64,000 bases of DNA from Tenacibaculum piscium (GTDB taxonomy: Bacteria > Bacteroidota > Bacteroidia > Flavobacteriales > Flavobacteriaceae). Positions 26,869 to 37,171 of this stretch are shown here, piece after piece. Position 1 is the stretch's first letter; every line of letters starts with the position of its first letter. The stretch spans positions 1 to 64,000 of the forward strand of contig NZ_JAJGWT010000003.1 of NCBI RefSeq assembly GCF_021390715.1. The letters are read 5' to 3'. Made by a program: the position numbers and the translations under genes. The notes under the pieces are model-generated. The model made no database searches, was not told the origin of the DNA, and worked only from the letters and a program-made list of their open reading frames with translations.

Positions 26869-27019
26869 TAAAAACCTTAAGATACTGTTTTTCAATATAA
26901 AAAAATAATATATTATTCAATAATATAAATTTAAGACTAAGCAATAGTTTAACAAAATTGTGAATTCAAGTAACTTATAATAAATTCGAGTTCTTTTGAC
27001 TAAAATTTAAAATAGGCAT

Positions 27020-28909
27020 TTAATATAAAATTCGAAATTTGATAGTTCCTTTTATTTTTCGCAATTTTTCGATAACTTCTTCATCATATATTTTATTTAC
27101 ATCGGTAATTACATAGCCTACTTTTTCATCTGTTGATAAATATTGTCCTGTAATATTCAAATCATATTTTGCCAAAACTTTGTTGATTTTCGCCATTACG
27201 CCCGACACATTTTTATGAATATGCAAAAAACGGTGCGCATTATTTTGACGTGGCAATCGTATATTAGGGAAATTTACGGCATCTACGGTATTTCCAGAAT
27301 TTATATATGCCATTATTTTACTTGGTACAAAATCGGCAATATCTTTTTGAGCTTCCTCGGTGCTTCCACCAATATGAGGCGTTAAAATTACATTATTTAA
27401 GCCTTTTAATTCGGTATAAAAATCACCATTTTTTCGAGGTTCTTCAGGATAAACATCAATCGCTGTTCCTGCAATTTTCCCTGATTTCAAACCAGCGACT
27501 AACGCCTGAATATCCACGACAAAACCTCTTGATAAATTCACTAAATGAACGCCATCTTTCATTTGAGCAATTTCTGCTTCACCGATATAATTTTTATTGG
27601 CTATGTTATCATCAACATGCAAGGTTATCACATCTGAAATATTTAATAATTCTTTTAACGTACTTATTCTTTTTGCATTTCCTAAGGCTAAGGTATCTTC
27701 AACATCATAATAATACACGTCCATTCCGAGTGCTTCCGCTAAAACAGACAATTGTTTTCCGATATTTCCATAGCCTACAATTCCTAATTTCTTACCACGA
27801 ACTTCTTTAGAACCTTGGGCAGTTTTATTCCATTGTCCGTTGTGAAGTTCTGTACTTCGTTGAAAAACGCTACGCATTAACATAATAATTTCACCAATTG
27901 CCAATTCAACAACCGAACGAGTATTGCTGTAAGGCGCGTTAAAAACGACTACGCCATTTTCTTTACAAGCTTCTAAATCAATTTGTTTTGTTCCGATACA
28001 AAATGCCGAAACGACCATTAATTTTTCTGCCGATTCGATTACTTTTTTAGTAACCTGCGTTTTCGAGCGGATTCCTAAAACGTGCACATCTTTTAACTTT
28101 TCAATTAATTCTTCTTCGGATAAACTTTTTGAAAGCGTTTCCACGGAAAAACCATCGGCTGTTAATTTTGTAAAAGCGTCCGAATGTACGTTTTCTAATA
28201 ATAAAATTTTAATTCTGTTCTTTGGATATGATATATTTCTTGGCAAATCGTTTAGGTATAAAAATTCATCTAAATTAGGCGTAATATGATCGGCATTTTC
28301 AATTGTTTTTACTCTTGATACATTTTCAGTATAGGCAAAAAAAGTATCGGCAACGCCTGCTTTTTTGGTTACCGCATCGCTATAACCGTCACCGATTACT
28401 TGTATTTCTCCTGATAAATTTAAGTTTTGCAAACACTCAATTTTCCCATTGTGTTTCGATAACGGATTTTGAGTATCAAAACCTATAATTACATCATTTT
28501 GATCAAACTCAAAAGTATTGGCAAAAACTCTTTCGGGAGGAATATTATATGGAGCAACAATCGGAATTATAAATTCTTTAAAACCTGCGGATATTACATA
28601 AATATCATCAGAAAAATCTTTAAAAAAAGCTTTATTATCAGCAATTGAACGAGAAACTTTTTGTTCTAATTCTTTTATCAATAAAGGCAAATCTGATTTT
28701 GTAGCTTTTAATAAATCAATGCGTTTTTGTAAGGATTCGGTAAAGGATATTTCGCCGTCAATTCCTTGAGTTGTTATTGCTATAATTTCAGCAATAATGG
28801 CTTCTTTCTTCGGATTTCCTAGTAAGCTGATTTCTGCTAAAACATCTAATGCTTCTACTTTTGTGAGCGTACTATCAAAATCGAAAACAAAACTTCTTTT
28901 TGGTGTCAT
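27020..28909 (-). CDS. Fused phosphoserine phosphatase-like HAD domain and D-3-phosphoglycerate dehydrogenase
   Basis: A 629-residue fusion. Residues 1-215 are a SerB-like HAD phosphatase: nucleophile motif DFDST (Asp10, Asp12), SAGF at 107-110 and GDGYSD at 173-178. Residues about 232-540 are SerA: substrate-binding GIRSKTQVT, NAD fold GIVGYGNIGKQ at 376-386, and the catalytic His in LTPHIGGSTEEAQ. Residues about 555-629 are a regulatory ACT domain (VSGVMAKINKVLAKYDLNI). It would catalyse the first and last steps of serine synthesis from 3-phosphoglycerate; the aminotransferase SerC is not here. I recall the fusion as a Bacteroidota feature. Confidence 0.93.
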   Translation of the reverse strand: MTPKRSFVFDFDSTLTKVEALDVLAEISLLGNPKKEAIIAEIIAITTQGIDGEISFTESLQKRIDLLKATKSDLPLLIKELEQKVSRSIADNKAFFKDFSDDIYVISAGFKEFIIPIVAPYNIPPERVFANTFEFDQNDVIIGFDTQNPLSKHNGKIECLQNLNLSGEIQVIGDGYSDAVTKKAGVADTFFAYTENVSRVKTIENADHITPNLDEFLYLNDLPRNISYPKNRIKILLLENVHSDAFTKLTADGFSVETLSKSLSEEELIEKLKDVHVLGIRSKTQVTKKVIESAEKLMVVSAFCIGTKQIDLEACKENGVVVFNAPYSNTRSVVELAIGEIIMLMRSVFQRSTELHNGQWNKTAQGSKEVRGKKLGIVGYGNIGKQLSVLAEALGMDVYYYDVEDTLALGNAKRISTLKELLNISDVITLHVDDNIANKNYIGEAEIAQMKDGVHLVNLSRGFVVDIQALVAGLKSGKIAGTAIDVYPEEPRKNGDFYTELKGLNNVILTPHIGGSTEEAQKDIADFVPSKIMAYINSGNTVDAVNFPNIRLPRQNNAHRFLHIHKNVSGVMAKINKVLAKYDLNITGQYLSTDEKVGYVITDVNKIYDEEVIEKLRKIKGTIKFRILY

Positions 28910-29015
28910 AGCATTTTATTTAAGGGTTGATACCCAAAAATACAAAGGATATTAAACAAGCAAGCACTATTTAAAAAAGATTTTTATTTTTTATTAAAAT
29001 TGAAAGATTATGAAA

Positions 29016-29840
29016 CTAAAAAAACAGTAAAATTAGCCACCAAATTATAGGAATTGACTCCACAAAAAATGAGGCATAATATTTCGATTGTTTTTCCGAA
29101 GAACGCATCAATAAAATTAAAACAACAGTAAAAACCAGTAAAAAAATCATTTTAAAATCAGGATTTGGTGTTATGATAAATTCAAGAAATAAACAAAGTA
29201 TCAATAAAAAATAACCTAATTTTTTGGTTTTTTTAACGCCTATTTTCTTCGGAATTGTTTGCAAAGAAATTGCATCATATTGAACATCTCGAATATCAAA
29301 AGGTAAAATTAAAACTAGAACAAACAAAAAACGTTGTATTGCTATTAAATAAAGTGTTCTTGAAAATTCACCCTGAATATCAAAAATGGGTAAAAAAACA
29401 GTAGCTCCCACCCAAACTAAAGCAACAATTCCTATTTTTAAATAGCCGACACTTCGCAAATTTTTCTGAAATCCGCTTAAAAAAGGAACGGCATATAAAA
29501 ACGTTAATATTCCCAAAGGAATCAATAACAACAACGTATTTACCCTTAATTTACTTGCATAAAAACACATCAGCAAAAAAGAACACAACGAAAAAAGTTG
29601 AATTATTTTTAAAGATATTGGTAAACCTCGATGCTGTAATTTGGCAACACCCGAATATTTCACAAAATTATACCCTGTAATTGTTGCGAAAAAAAGAAAA
29701 AAATACAAAGAGTCATTAAATAATTTATGAAAAGATAAATCAGTATAAAATACTGTTATTCGAGCAAAAGAATATACCGCTAAACTCACGTGAATACTCG
29801 AATTTATGTAAAAATCAAGCAATTTTTTTATAAAATTCAT
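29016..29840 (-). CDS. UbiA-like integral membrane protein
   Basis: A 274-residue protein with about eight hydrophobic segments. The segment LPFDIRDVQYDAISLQTIPKKIG matches the second Asp-rich motif of UbiA prenyltransferases. The first motif (NDxxDxxxD) is not visible; the equivalent place reads GYNFVKYSGVAK. It may be an inactive or divergent family member. The terminal residues are hydrophobic to the end (WWLILLFF). Alone between the serine-synthesis fusion and the divergent gcvP. Confidence 0.6.
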   Translation of the reverse strand: MNFIKKLLDFYINSSIHVSLAVYSFARITVFYTDLSFHKLFNDSLYFFLFFATITGYNFVKYSGVAKLQHRGLPISLKIIQLFSLCSFLLMCFYASKLRVNTLLLLIPLGILTFLYAVPFLSGFQKNLRSVGYLKIGIVALVWVGATVFLPIFDIQGEFSRTLYLIAIQRFLFVLVLILPFDIRDVQYDAISLQTIPKKIGVKKTKKLGYFLLILCLFLEFIITPNPDFKMIFLLVFTVVLILLMRSSEKQSKYYASFFVESIPIIWWLILLFF

Positions 29841-29970
29841 AACACAAAAATAGTTTTTATGTTCAAATAGGATACATTTAGTTAATAAAATATCAATTTT
29901 ATACCAAAAATATACCGAAAAAATTAGTCTTTTTTGTTATTTTTGAGCTACTAAAAATAAACAACACAGG

Positions 29971-32826
29971 ATGAACACAAATTCATTTCAATTAAGACAT
30001 ATTGGTCCTAATTCAAAAGGTCAAGAGAAAATGTTAGAAACTATCAACGCTGATAGTATAGATCAATTAATTTTTGAAACTATTCCTGATGATATTCGCC
30101 TTAAAGACGAGTTAGATTTAGATCCTGCAATGAGCGAATATGAATATTTAAATCATATTAACGAATTAGGTGCTAAAAATAGCGTTTTTAAAAGTTACAT
30201 CGGTTTAGGATATAACGAAGCAATTGTGCCGAGCGTTATTCAACGTAATATTTTAGAAAACCCAAGCTGGTACACTGCCTACACGCCTTATCAAGCAGAA
30301 ATTGCACAAGGACGTTTAGAGGCTTTGTTAAATTTTCAAACGATGGTTTGCGATTTAACAGGTATGGAACTTGCAAACGCTTCTTTATTAGACGAATCAA
30401 CTGCTGCTGCTGAAGCAATGGCGTTATTATTTGACGTACGTGAACGTACTCAGAAAAAAGCGAACGTATGTAAATTTTTCGTTTCTGAAGATATTTTACC
30501 GCAAACATTGGCTGTTTTACAAACACGTTCAACGCCTATCGGAATTGAATTAGTTGTTGGAAACCATGAAGAATTTGATTTTTCAGAAGAATTTTTCGGA
30601 GCTATTGTTCAATATCCAGGAAAATACGGACAAGTTTGTGATTATACTGATTTCGTTGCCAACTGTACTGATAAAAATATTAAAGTAGCCGTAGCTGCCG
30701 ATATTTTATCATTAGTAAAATTAAAAGCCCCTGCTGAATTTGGAGCTTCTGTAGTCGTAGGAACTACACAACGTTTTGGAATCCCGTTAGGTTATGGAGG
30801 TCCTCACGCTGGTTATTTCGCTACCAAAGAAGCCTACAAACGTAGTCTTCCTGGTCGTGTAATTGGTATCACTAAAGATGCTGATGGTGGTCGTGCCTTA
30901 CGTATGGCTTTACAAACTCGTGAACAACATATTAAACGTGAAAAAGCGACTTCTAATATTTGTACTGCACAAGTTTTATTAGCGGTAATGGCAGGAATGT
31001 ATGCTGTATATCATGGAAAAGATGGATTGCAATATATTGCTGACACTACACATGCTTCGGCAAATACTGTAGCAACTGCTTTAGAAAAACTAGGTTTCAA
31101 ACAAAAAAATAAGGCATATTTCGATACTATTTTAATAGAAGCAGAAACGGCTGTTTTACGTCCTGTCGCTGAAGCAAATAATATCAACTTTAATTATATT
31201 GATGCTAATAACGTTTCTATTTCGATAAACGAAACCGTTAGTTTAAAAGAAATCAATGCAATTATTGCTTGTTTTGCAACAGCTTTTAACATCAAAAATA
31301 GCCCAGTTACAGCGCTTACTCCTGTTGATGTTATCACCGAAAATACTCAAAGAAATACTTCTTTCTTAGAAAATGACGTGTTTAATACGTATCAATCAGA
31401 AACTGAAATGATGCGTTATATTAAAAAATTAGAACGTAAAGATTTAGCCTTAAATCATTCGATGATTTCTTTAGGGTCTTGTACCATGAAGTTAAATGCA
31501 GCTTCGGAAATGCTTCCTTTAAGTAATCCACAATGGGGAAATATTCATCCATTTGTGCCGTTAAACCAAGCAGAAGGATATCAAACAGTATTAAAAAACC
31601 TAGAAGAACAATTAAACGTTATTACTGGTTTTGCAGGAACTTCTTTACAACCAAATTCTGGAGCACAAGGAGAATTTACTGGATTAATGGTAATTCGTGA
31701 ATATCATAAAGCAAATGATGATGCTCATAGAAATATTTGTTTAATTCCAGCATCGGCACACGGAACAAACCCAGCATCAGCAATAATGGCTGGTATGAAA
31801 GTGGTGGTTACCAAAACCGATGAAAAAGGAAATATCGATGTTGAAGATTTACGTGCAAAAGCCGAAAAACATAAAGATAATTTAGCTGCTTTAATGGTAA
31901 CCTATCCATCAACACATGGAGTGTACGAAAGAGCGATTAAAGAAATTACCCAAGTTATTCATGATAATGGTGGGCAAGTTTATATGGACGGTGCCAATAT
32001 GAATGCACAAGTTGGATTAACAAATCCAGCAACTATTGGAGCTGATGTTTGTCACTTAAATCTACATAAAACATTCGCTATTCCTCACGGAGGTGGTGGA
32101 CCTGGTGTTGGACCAATTTGTGTAGCACCACAATTAGTACCATTTTTACCAAGTAATCCATTAATCCAAACTGGAGGAGAAAATGCCATTACCGCAGTTT
32201 CTGCAGCTCCTTGGGGTTCTGCTTTAGTCTGTTTAATTTCTTATGGATACATAACGATGTTAGGTGCTAAAGGAGTAACAGATTCTACAAAAAATGCTAT
32301 TTTAAATGCCAATTATATTAAAGAGCGTTTACATGGTCATTACGAAACGTTATATTCAGGAGAAATGAATAGAGCTGCACACGAAATGATTATCGATTGT
32401 AGAGATTTTAAACAAAACGGAATCGAAGTGGTTGATATCGCAAAACGTTTGATGGATTACGGTTTTCACGCACCAACAGTTTCTTTCCCTGTAGGTGGAA
32501 CTATGATGATTGAACCTACGGAATCTGAAAATGTTGCTGAATTAGACCGTTTCTGTGATGCTATGATTGCTATCAGAAAAGAAATTGAAAGTGCTACCAA
32601 AGAAGAGCCTAACAATACACTGAAAAATGCACCACATACACAAGAAATGCTAACTTCAGACCAATGGACATTACCATATTCTAGAAAACAAGCAGCATTT
32701 CCATTAGCATATATTGCTGATAATAAGTTTTGGCCATCTGTTCGTAGAGTTGATGACGCTTATGGAGATAGAAATTTAATCTGTTCTTGTAATCCTATTG
32801 AAGATTATATGGACGAAGAAGCTTAA
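29971..32826 (+). CDS. gcvP: Glycine dehydrogenase (decarboxylating), P-protein
   Basis: A 951-residue P-protein of the glycine cleavage system, in its single-chain form. It decarboxylates glycine and passes the aminomethyl group to the H-protein. The PLP Lys is in HLNLHKTFAIPHGGGGPGVG. FQLRHIGP starts the protein as usual, and YTPYQAEIAQGRLEALLNFQ and SCTMKLNAASEM are family signatures. A -7 element TATTTTTG lies at 29938-29945 and a strong terminator follows. H- and T-proteins are not in the window. Confidence 0.98.
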   Translation: MNTNSFQLRHIGPNSKGQEKMLETINADSIDQLIFETIPDDIRLKDELDLDPAMSEYEYLNHINELGAKNSVFKSYIGLGYNEAIVPSVIQRNILENPSWYTAYTPYQAEIAQGRLEALLNFQTMVCDLTGMELANASLLDESTAAAEAMALLFDVRERTQKKANVCKFFVSEDILPQTLAVLQTRSTPIGIELVVGNHEEFDFSEEFFGAIVQYPGKYGQVCDYTDFVANCTDKNIKVAVAADILSLVKLKAPAEFGASVVVGTTQRFGIPLGYGGPHAGYFATKEAYKRSLPGRVIGITKDADGGRALRMALQTREQHIKREKATSNICTAQVLLAVMAGMYAVYHGKDGLQYIADTTHASANTVATALEKLGFKQKNKAYFDTILIEAETAVLRPVAEANNINFNYIDANNVSISINETVSLKEINAIIACFATAFNIKNSPVTALTPVDVITENTQRNTSFLENDVFNTYQSETEMMRYIKKLERKDLALNHSMISLGSCTMKLNAASEMLPLSNPQWGNIHPFVPLNQAEGYQTVLKNLEEQLNVITGFAGTSLQPNSGAQGEFTGLMVIREYHKANDDAHRNICLIPASAHGTNPASAIMAGMKVVVTKTDEKGNIDVEDLRAKAEKHKDNLAALMVTYPSTHGVYERAIKEITQVIHDNGGQVYMDGANMNAQVGLTNPATIGADVCHLNLHKTFAIPHGGGGPGVGPICVAPQLVPFLPSNPLIQTGGENAITAVSAAPWGSALVCLISYGYITMLGAKGVTDSTKNAILNANYIKERLHGHYETLYSGEMNRAAHEMIIDCRDFKQNGIEVVDIAKRLMDYGFHAPTVSFPVGGTMMIEPTESENVAELDRFCDAMIAIRKEIESATKEEPNNTLKNAPHTQEMLTSDQWTLPYSRKQAAFPLAYIADNKFWPSVRRVDDAYGDRNLICSCNPIEDYMDEEA

Positions 32827-32855
32827 AATTTCATCAAAAAAATATCAATAAAAAT

Positions 32856-32886
32856 AAAAAACCTCACTAAATCAGTGAGGTTTTTT
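32856..32886 (+). terminator. Rho-independent terminator after gcvP
   Basis: A perfect 13-bp stem (AAAAAACCTCACT with its complement) with a 5-base loop runs into T7. Confidence 0.9.
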
Positions 32887-33023
32887 TAGCTTTATTATTT
32901 AGCAATATACTATTATTAAAAAGTAATTAAATCAAAAATAATTAATATTCAAATAACCTATTAAAAACACATACCTCAACTCTCTACTATAGTTTTGCTT
33001 ACTCAAAATAAACCAAACTAAAA

Positions 33024-34304
33024 ATGAAAACTAATATTAGTAAAACAGCATTGTGTGTTTTTGCTGCCATAGCAATTTCATCTTGTAATAATGATGACGC
33101 TAAAGAATATCAAATCCCTGAACTAACAAACTTAGGTGCTAAATTACCCTATAATGTTTTAAAAACAGTTGATAATGTAGAAATTAGAAATGGAGGTTTT
33201 GGTTCTGCAGCAACTGCTCATCCAAGCAATCAAGGAGAATTTTATGCTTTAACTGATAGAGGTGCAAATTTAAAAACTAAAGGCGGAAAAATATTCCCAA
33301 CTCCTGATTATACACCACGAATAGGTCATTTTAAACTCAATGATAATGGTAAAGTTGAAATGATTAAAGAAATTCTATTTAAAGACCCAACAGGAACAGT
33401 TATCAGTGGACGACCAAATCCTGAAGGCTATGGAACTACAGGAGAAATTCCTTATGATTTAAAAAAGAATATTTTAAAAACCGATAGATACGGGCTAGAT
33501 AGTGAAGGTTTAGTTGCTCTAAAAGATGGAACATTTTGGGTATCTGATGAATACGGACCGCATATCGTTCATTTCGATGCTACTGGTAAAGAACTAGAAC
33601 GAATCAGTCCTGTAAATGTAAAAACTGGAAAACGAAAGTTACCCGCAGTTTTTGAAAGACGCTGGGCAAACCGAGGTATGGAAGGTTTAGCAATTACTCC
33701 TGATCAAAAAACATTAGTTGGTATAATGCAATCTACCTTATACAATCCATCAAAAGCAAAAGTTGCCGATTTTACAATCACCAGAATTGTAACTTTTAAT
33801 TTAGAAACAGCCAAAACAAAACAATATTTATTAAAACAAGAAAAAGCAAAAAATTCAAATTCTGAAATAGTCGCATTAAATAATACCGAGTTTTTAATCG
33901 TTGAGCGTGATGGTTTATTTACAGGAAATAACGCTACTGCTCAAAAACATATTTATAGAATAGATATTAGCAATGCAACAGACGTTTCTGGAGATGATTT
34001 TAATGCTTTAGACGGTATGCTTGTAAATGGTAAAACAATAGAGGAAAATACTTGGGAAGAATTATCAAAAGCAAATATAAAACCTGTTACTAAAAGTTTA
34101 GCAGTAGATTTAGTGCAAAAATTAGGTGATTATCCTCATGAAAAATTAGAAGGAATTTGGTTAATTAACCCTACTACTATTGGTGTTTTAAATGATGATG
34201 ATTTTGCAGTTACTGGAACAGATAAATTAAATCAAAAATATTTACCATCTAATAAAACAAAAAAAGATATTGATGGTAACACATTATACATTGTTAATTT
34301 CTAA
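33024..34304 (+). CDS. Phytase-like esterase-family lipoprotein
   Basis: A 426-residue lipoprotein. The signal ends in lipobox ISSC (Cys21) followed by NNDD. The body resembles the 'esterase-like activity of phytase' family, a beta-propeller-type fold (GEFYALTDRGANLKTKG, DSEGLVALKDGTFWVSDEYGPHIVHFDATG, NRGMEGLAITPDQKTLVGIMQS, LDGMLVNGKTIEEN). By family it may release phosphate from organic substrates outside the cell; the substrate is not evident. A monocistronic unit ending in a terminator. Confidence 0.8.
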   Translation: MKTNISKTALCVFAAIAISSCNNDDAKEYQIPELTNLGAKLPYNVLKTVDNVEIRNGGFGSAATAHPSNQGEFYALTDRGANLKTKGGKIFPTPDYTPRIGHFKLNDNGKVEMIKEILFKDPTGTVISGRPNPEGYGTTGEIPYDLKKNILKTDRYGLDSEGLVALKDGTFWVSDEYGPHIVHFDATGKELERISPVNVKTGKRKLPAVFERRWANRGMEGLAITPDQKTLVGIMQSTLYNPSKAKVADFTITRIVTFNLETAKTKQYLLKQEKAKNSNSEIVALNNTEFLIVERDGLFTGNNATAQKHIYRIDISNATDVSGDDFNALDGMLVNGKTIEENTWEELSKANIKPVTKSLAVDLVQKLGDYPHEKLEGIWLINPTTIGVLNDDDFAVTGTDKLNQKYLPSNKTKKDIDGNTLYIVNF

Positions 34305-34326
34305 CAACATAGAATAAATTTCAATT

Positions 34327-34366
34327 AAAAAATGCTTCAAATTAAATTAATTTGAAGCATTTTTTA
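34327..34366. terminator. Bidirectional terminator
   Basis: A perfect 14-bp stem (AATGCTTCAAATTA with its complement), 3-base loop and A/T runs on both sides separate the convergent phytase-like and rlmG genes. Confidence 0.88.
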
Positions 34367-34382
34367 TTATTTCTTAGTTTTC

Positions 34383-35474
34383 TTACTTTTTACATTCGAT
34401 AATTTGAAACTTTTTATTTTGATTAAGAATCGTAACTTCTTTAAAAAGTTTCTGTAAATGTGTCGTGTAATTTAAATGTGTATTAGCAACTAACACGAAA
34501 CGTCCACTTGTTTTTAAACAGTTTGCAACACCTTTAAAAAGTGATATCGCAACTTCAATATTATTTTCATATTCAAAATGAAAAGGCGGATTCGAAACAA
34601 CTAAATCAAAACTTTCTTTTGCTAAATCATCTAAATTATCAGCACATAAAAAATGTGTATTTTCTGCCCTTACATTTAACTTAGAAGATTCAATTGCAAC
34701 ATTAAAATCATCGACTAAAGTAAGTGTTGCGTTCGGATTTTGCTCCAAAACTTCACAAGCAATAATGCCATTTCCTGATGCAACATCTAACACCTTTACC
34801 TCTGTTGATTTCACTTGTAAAGTATCTAGTAAAAATTGCGTACCAATATCAATTTTAGTCGCCGAAAATACCCCGTAATATTGTTGTATTTCTTTACTTT
34901 TCCAAGTGATTTGATGTATCATTTTTGTTAAAGAACTATCTTTTTTAGGATTCTTTAAAATTAACAATCGTGCTTTTTTCCATGCTTTTGTTTGCGAAAC
35001 ATCTTCAAAATATGTTGTTGCTATTTTCAAATAAGAAGCTGTAAAATTTTTGGTCATAAACCCACAAACAACGGTTGTTTCTGTATCTGAAGCCTTATAA
35101 ATCTGCTGTAGAAACAAAGTAAACAATCCTAAAGATTTTGGAATTTTTAACAATACCAACGATGCTTTTTCTAAAGTATCGAAAGGTGTTTTATAAACAA
35201 CATCTGTAGCTAATGAATTTAATGCTAAGTTATTATAAATTGCTTTTTGCTGACTTGCATACGTCCAAATAGTGGTAATTTTTTTATCATTTAAAAAACA
35301 ATTAAAAAACCCAAATCTATCGTTATAAGTATGAATATCAGTTGTTTTAAAATCAGAAATATGCTTTAAAATTAACAATTCTGCATTACTCCAAGCGCGT
35401 AAAGAATGATCTTCTGTTTTCGGATAACGCACTAACTCATACGCTTTAGCATCAATTTCTACTGTTGTTTCCAA
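34383..35474 (-). CDS. RlmG/RsmC-type rRNA guanine-N2 methyltransferase
   Basis: A 363-residue SAM-dependent methyltransferase. The N-terminal half is a degenerate duplicated domain; the C-terminal half has the SAM motif VLDVASGNGIIACEVL and the catalytic VVSNPPFHF. This matches RlmG (23S rRNA G1835) or the related RsmC (16S G1207). The frame has no upstream ATG before the in-frame stop at 35505-35507, so translation appears to start at TTG 35474 with an N-terminus (ETTVEIDAKAYELVRYPKTED) that fits the family. Confidence 0.8.
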   Translation of the reverse strand: METTVEIDAKAYELVRYPKTEDHSLRAWSNAELLILKHISDFKTTDIHTYNDRFGFFNCFLNDKKITTIWTYASQQKAIYNNLALNSLATDVVYKTPFDTLEKASLVLLKIPKSLGLFTLFLQQIYKASDTETTVVCGFMTKNFTASYLKIATTYFEDVSQTKAWKKARLLILKNPKKDSSLTKMIHQITWKSKEIQQYYGVFSATKIDIGTQFLLDTLQVKSTEVKVLDVASGNGIIACEVLEQNPNATLTLVDDFNVAIESSKLNVRAENTHFLCADNLDDLAKESFDLVVSNPPFHFEYENNIEVAISLFKGVANCLKTSGRFVLVANTHLNYTTHLQKLFKEVTILNQNKKFQIIECKK

Positions 35475-35540
35475 TAAATTTAATATTATTTTTTGTTTGA
35501 TTTTTTAAATTAACTACAGAAATTTAACAAGATATAAACA

Positions 35541-37130
35541 CTATACGGTTGTTAAAACTTCCTTATTTTCTTTAGCTTTAGCAATTGTATCTTCCTGAAA
35601 AATAGTGTTTTCATTATAATCTTCTAACTGATAAATATCAGCAAAAGATTTTATCGTTTCTTTATCTCTTCTAAAAATATGTGTTGCATTAACATCGGAA
35701 ATTGATTCTTTTCCCATAGCACCAACCATTTCTTTAACTGCTTCAATAGTGTTTTCATGGTAGTTTTTAACACGAACATTTTTATCGCCAACAACTAAGG
35801 CTTTTACTAAATCTTTATTCTGTGTTGCCACACCAACAGGACAAGTATCTAAATTACATTCACGTGCCTGAATACAGCCTAAACTCAGCATAAAACTACG
35901 TGCCATTCCAATAACATCGGCACCTAAAGCTTTGTATTTCAAGATATCAAAAGCATCGATTGCTTTACCACTTGCTATTATTTTTACTTGCTCTTTTAGT
36001 TGATATTTTTTTAATGTTTTATTGATAAAAACCAATCCATCTAACAAAGGCGTTCCTATATAATTTGAAAATTCCAAAGGTGCAGAACCTGTACCTCCTT
36101 CACCTCCATCAACAGAAATAAAATCAGGATAATTATTAGCATCAGCAAATGCTTTTATCATATTTTCTATCTCCTGATTATCACCAACACAAAGTTTAAT
36201 TCCTACAGGTTTTCCTTCGGATAAATCTCTTAATTTTTGAATAAAAACAATCATTTCATCAAAATTAGAAAAAGCAGAATGACCTGGAGGCGAATCTACA
36301 CGTGTAAACGGCTCAACAGAACGAATTGCTGCAATTTCTTTGGTATTTTTTTTCGCAGGTAAAATTCCTCCATGCCCTGGTTTTGCACCTTGTGAAAATT
36401 TAATTTCAATCATTTTTACTTCTGGTAGAATAGCGTTTCTATTAAAAACAGCATCATCAAAAACACGTTTTCCGTCTACGCTTTTTCCTGCTCCAAAATA
36501 ACCTGTTCCTACTTGAAAAATTAAATCACCACCTTGTAAATGATACGGTGAAATTCCTCCTTCTCCAGTATTATGGGCAAAATTTGCCATTTTAGCTCCT
36601 TGATTTAACGCCATAACGGCATTTTTACTCAATGAACCAAAAGACATCGCAGAAATATTAACGATAGAAGCACTGTATTTTTGAAAACATTTATCAGAAC
36701 CAATAAGTACTCTATCTCCCTGAACATCGTGGTGATTTTTTGGAAACATCGAGTGTTTTACAAATTCATATCCTTTTTTATACACATTATGTTGTGTACC
36801 AAAAGGAATCGTTTCAATTTGTTTTTTTGAACGCTGATAAACAATACTTCTTTTTTCTCTGTTTATAGGTGTTCCGTTTAAATTGTCTTCAATAAAATAC
36901 TGTTGTATTTTTTCACGCTCCTCTTCAAAAACCCAACGCAAACGCGAAATAATAGGAAATGCACGCATTAAAGAATGCTTTTTTTGAATAAAAGCATCAT
37001 ATATTGCCAATAGAGTTACCGCCGAAGCAATGCTTAATAAAATGTAATTGCCAACATCAGGCATAAAATAAACTAAAACTCCACAAAGAATGTTTATAAA
37101 AATTACAATGGCTAAAATAGTATTTCTCAT
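35541..37130 (-). CDS. GltB-like FMN-binding glutamate synthase family protein
   Basis: A 529-residue protein with two N-terminal hydrophobic segments (residues about 3-45). The rest is the FMN/iron-sulfur domain of the glutamate synthase large subunit: GEGGISPYHLQGGD, KPGHGGILPAKKNTKEIA, SVDGGEGGTGSAP, and the Cys cluster CNLDTCPVGVATQ. The glutaminase domain is absent, so it is not a complete glutamate synthase. Such membrane-anchored stand-alone proteins are common; their substrate is unsettled. Single gene downstream of rpmE2. Confidence 0.88.
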   Translation of the reverse strand: MRNTILAIVIFINILCGVLVYFMPDVGNYILLSIASAVTLLAIYDAFIQKKHSLMRAFPIISRLRWVFEEEREKIQQYFIEDNLNGTPINREKRSIVYQRSKKQIETIPFGTQHNVYKKGYEFVKHSMFPKNHHDVQGDRVLIGSDKCFQKYSASIVNISAMSFGSLSKNAVMALNQGAKMANFAHNTGEGGISPYHLQGGDLIFQVGTGYFGAGKSVDGKRVFDDAVFNRNAILPEVKMIEIKFSQGAKPGHGGILPAKKNTKEIAAIRSVEPFTRVDSPPGHSAFSNFDEMIVFIQKLRDLSEGKPVGIKLCVGDNQEIENMIKAFADANNYPDFISVDGGEGGTGSAPLEFSNYIGTPLLDGLVFINKTLKKYQLKEQVKIIASGKAIDAFDILKYKALGADVIGMARSFMLSLGCIQARECNLDTCPVGVATQNKDLVKALVVGDKNVRVKNYHENTIEAVKEMVGAMGKESISDVNATHIFRRDKETIKSFADIYQLEDYNENTIFQEDTIAKAKENKEVLTTV

Positions 37131-37171
37131 TTTCTTTTAAATTAATATGCAAAAATACGTGTTTTTTTGCA

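Noticed and set aside
26800-26895. Longer start of the PAS gene at 26895
   Set aside because: It would run through the palindrome and the -7 element; the product part is unlike PAS proteins.
26900-27019. AT-rich inverted repeat around AATAATATATTATT
   Set aside because: In sequence this AT-rich, short palindromes of A and T are expected by chance.
27143-28488. Plus-strand frames opposite the SerB-SerA fusion
   Set aside because: No domain features; the minus strand is fully explained by the fusion protein.
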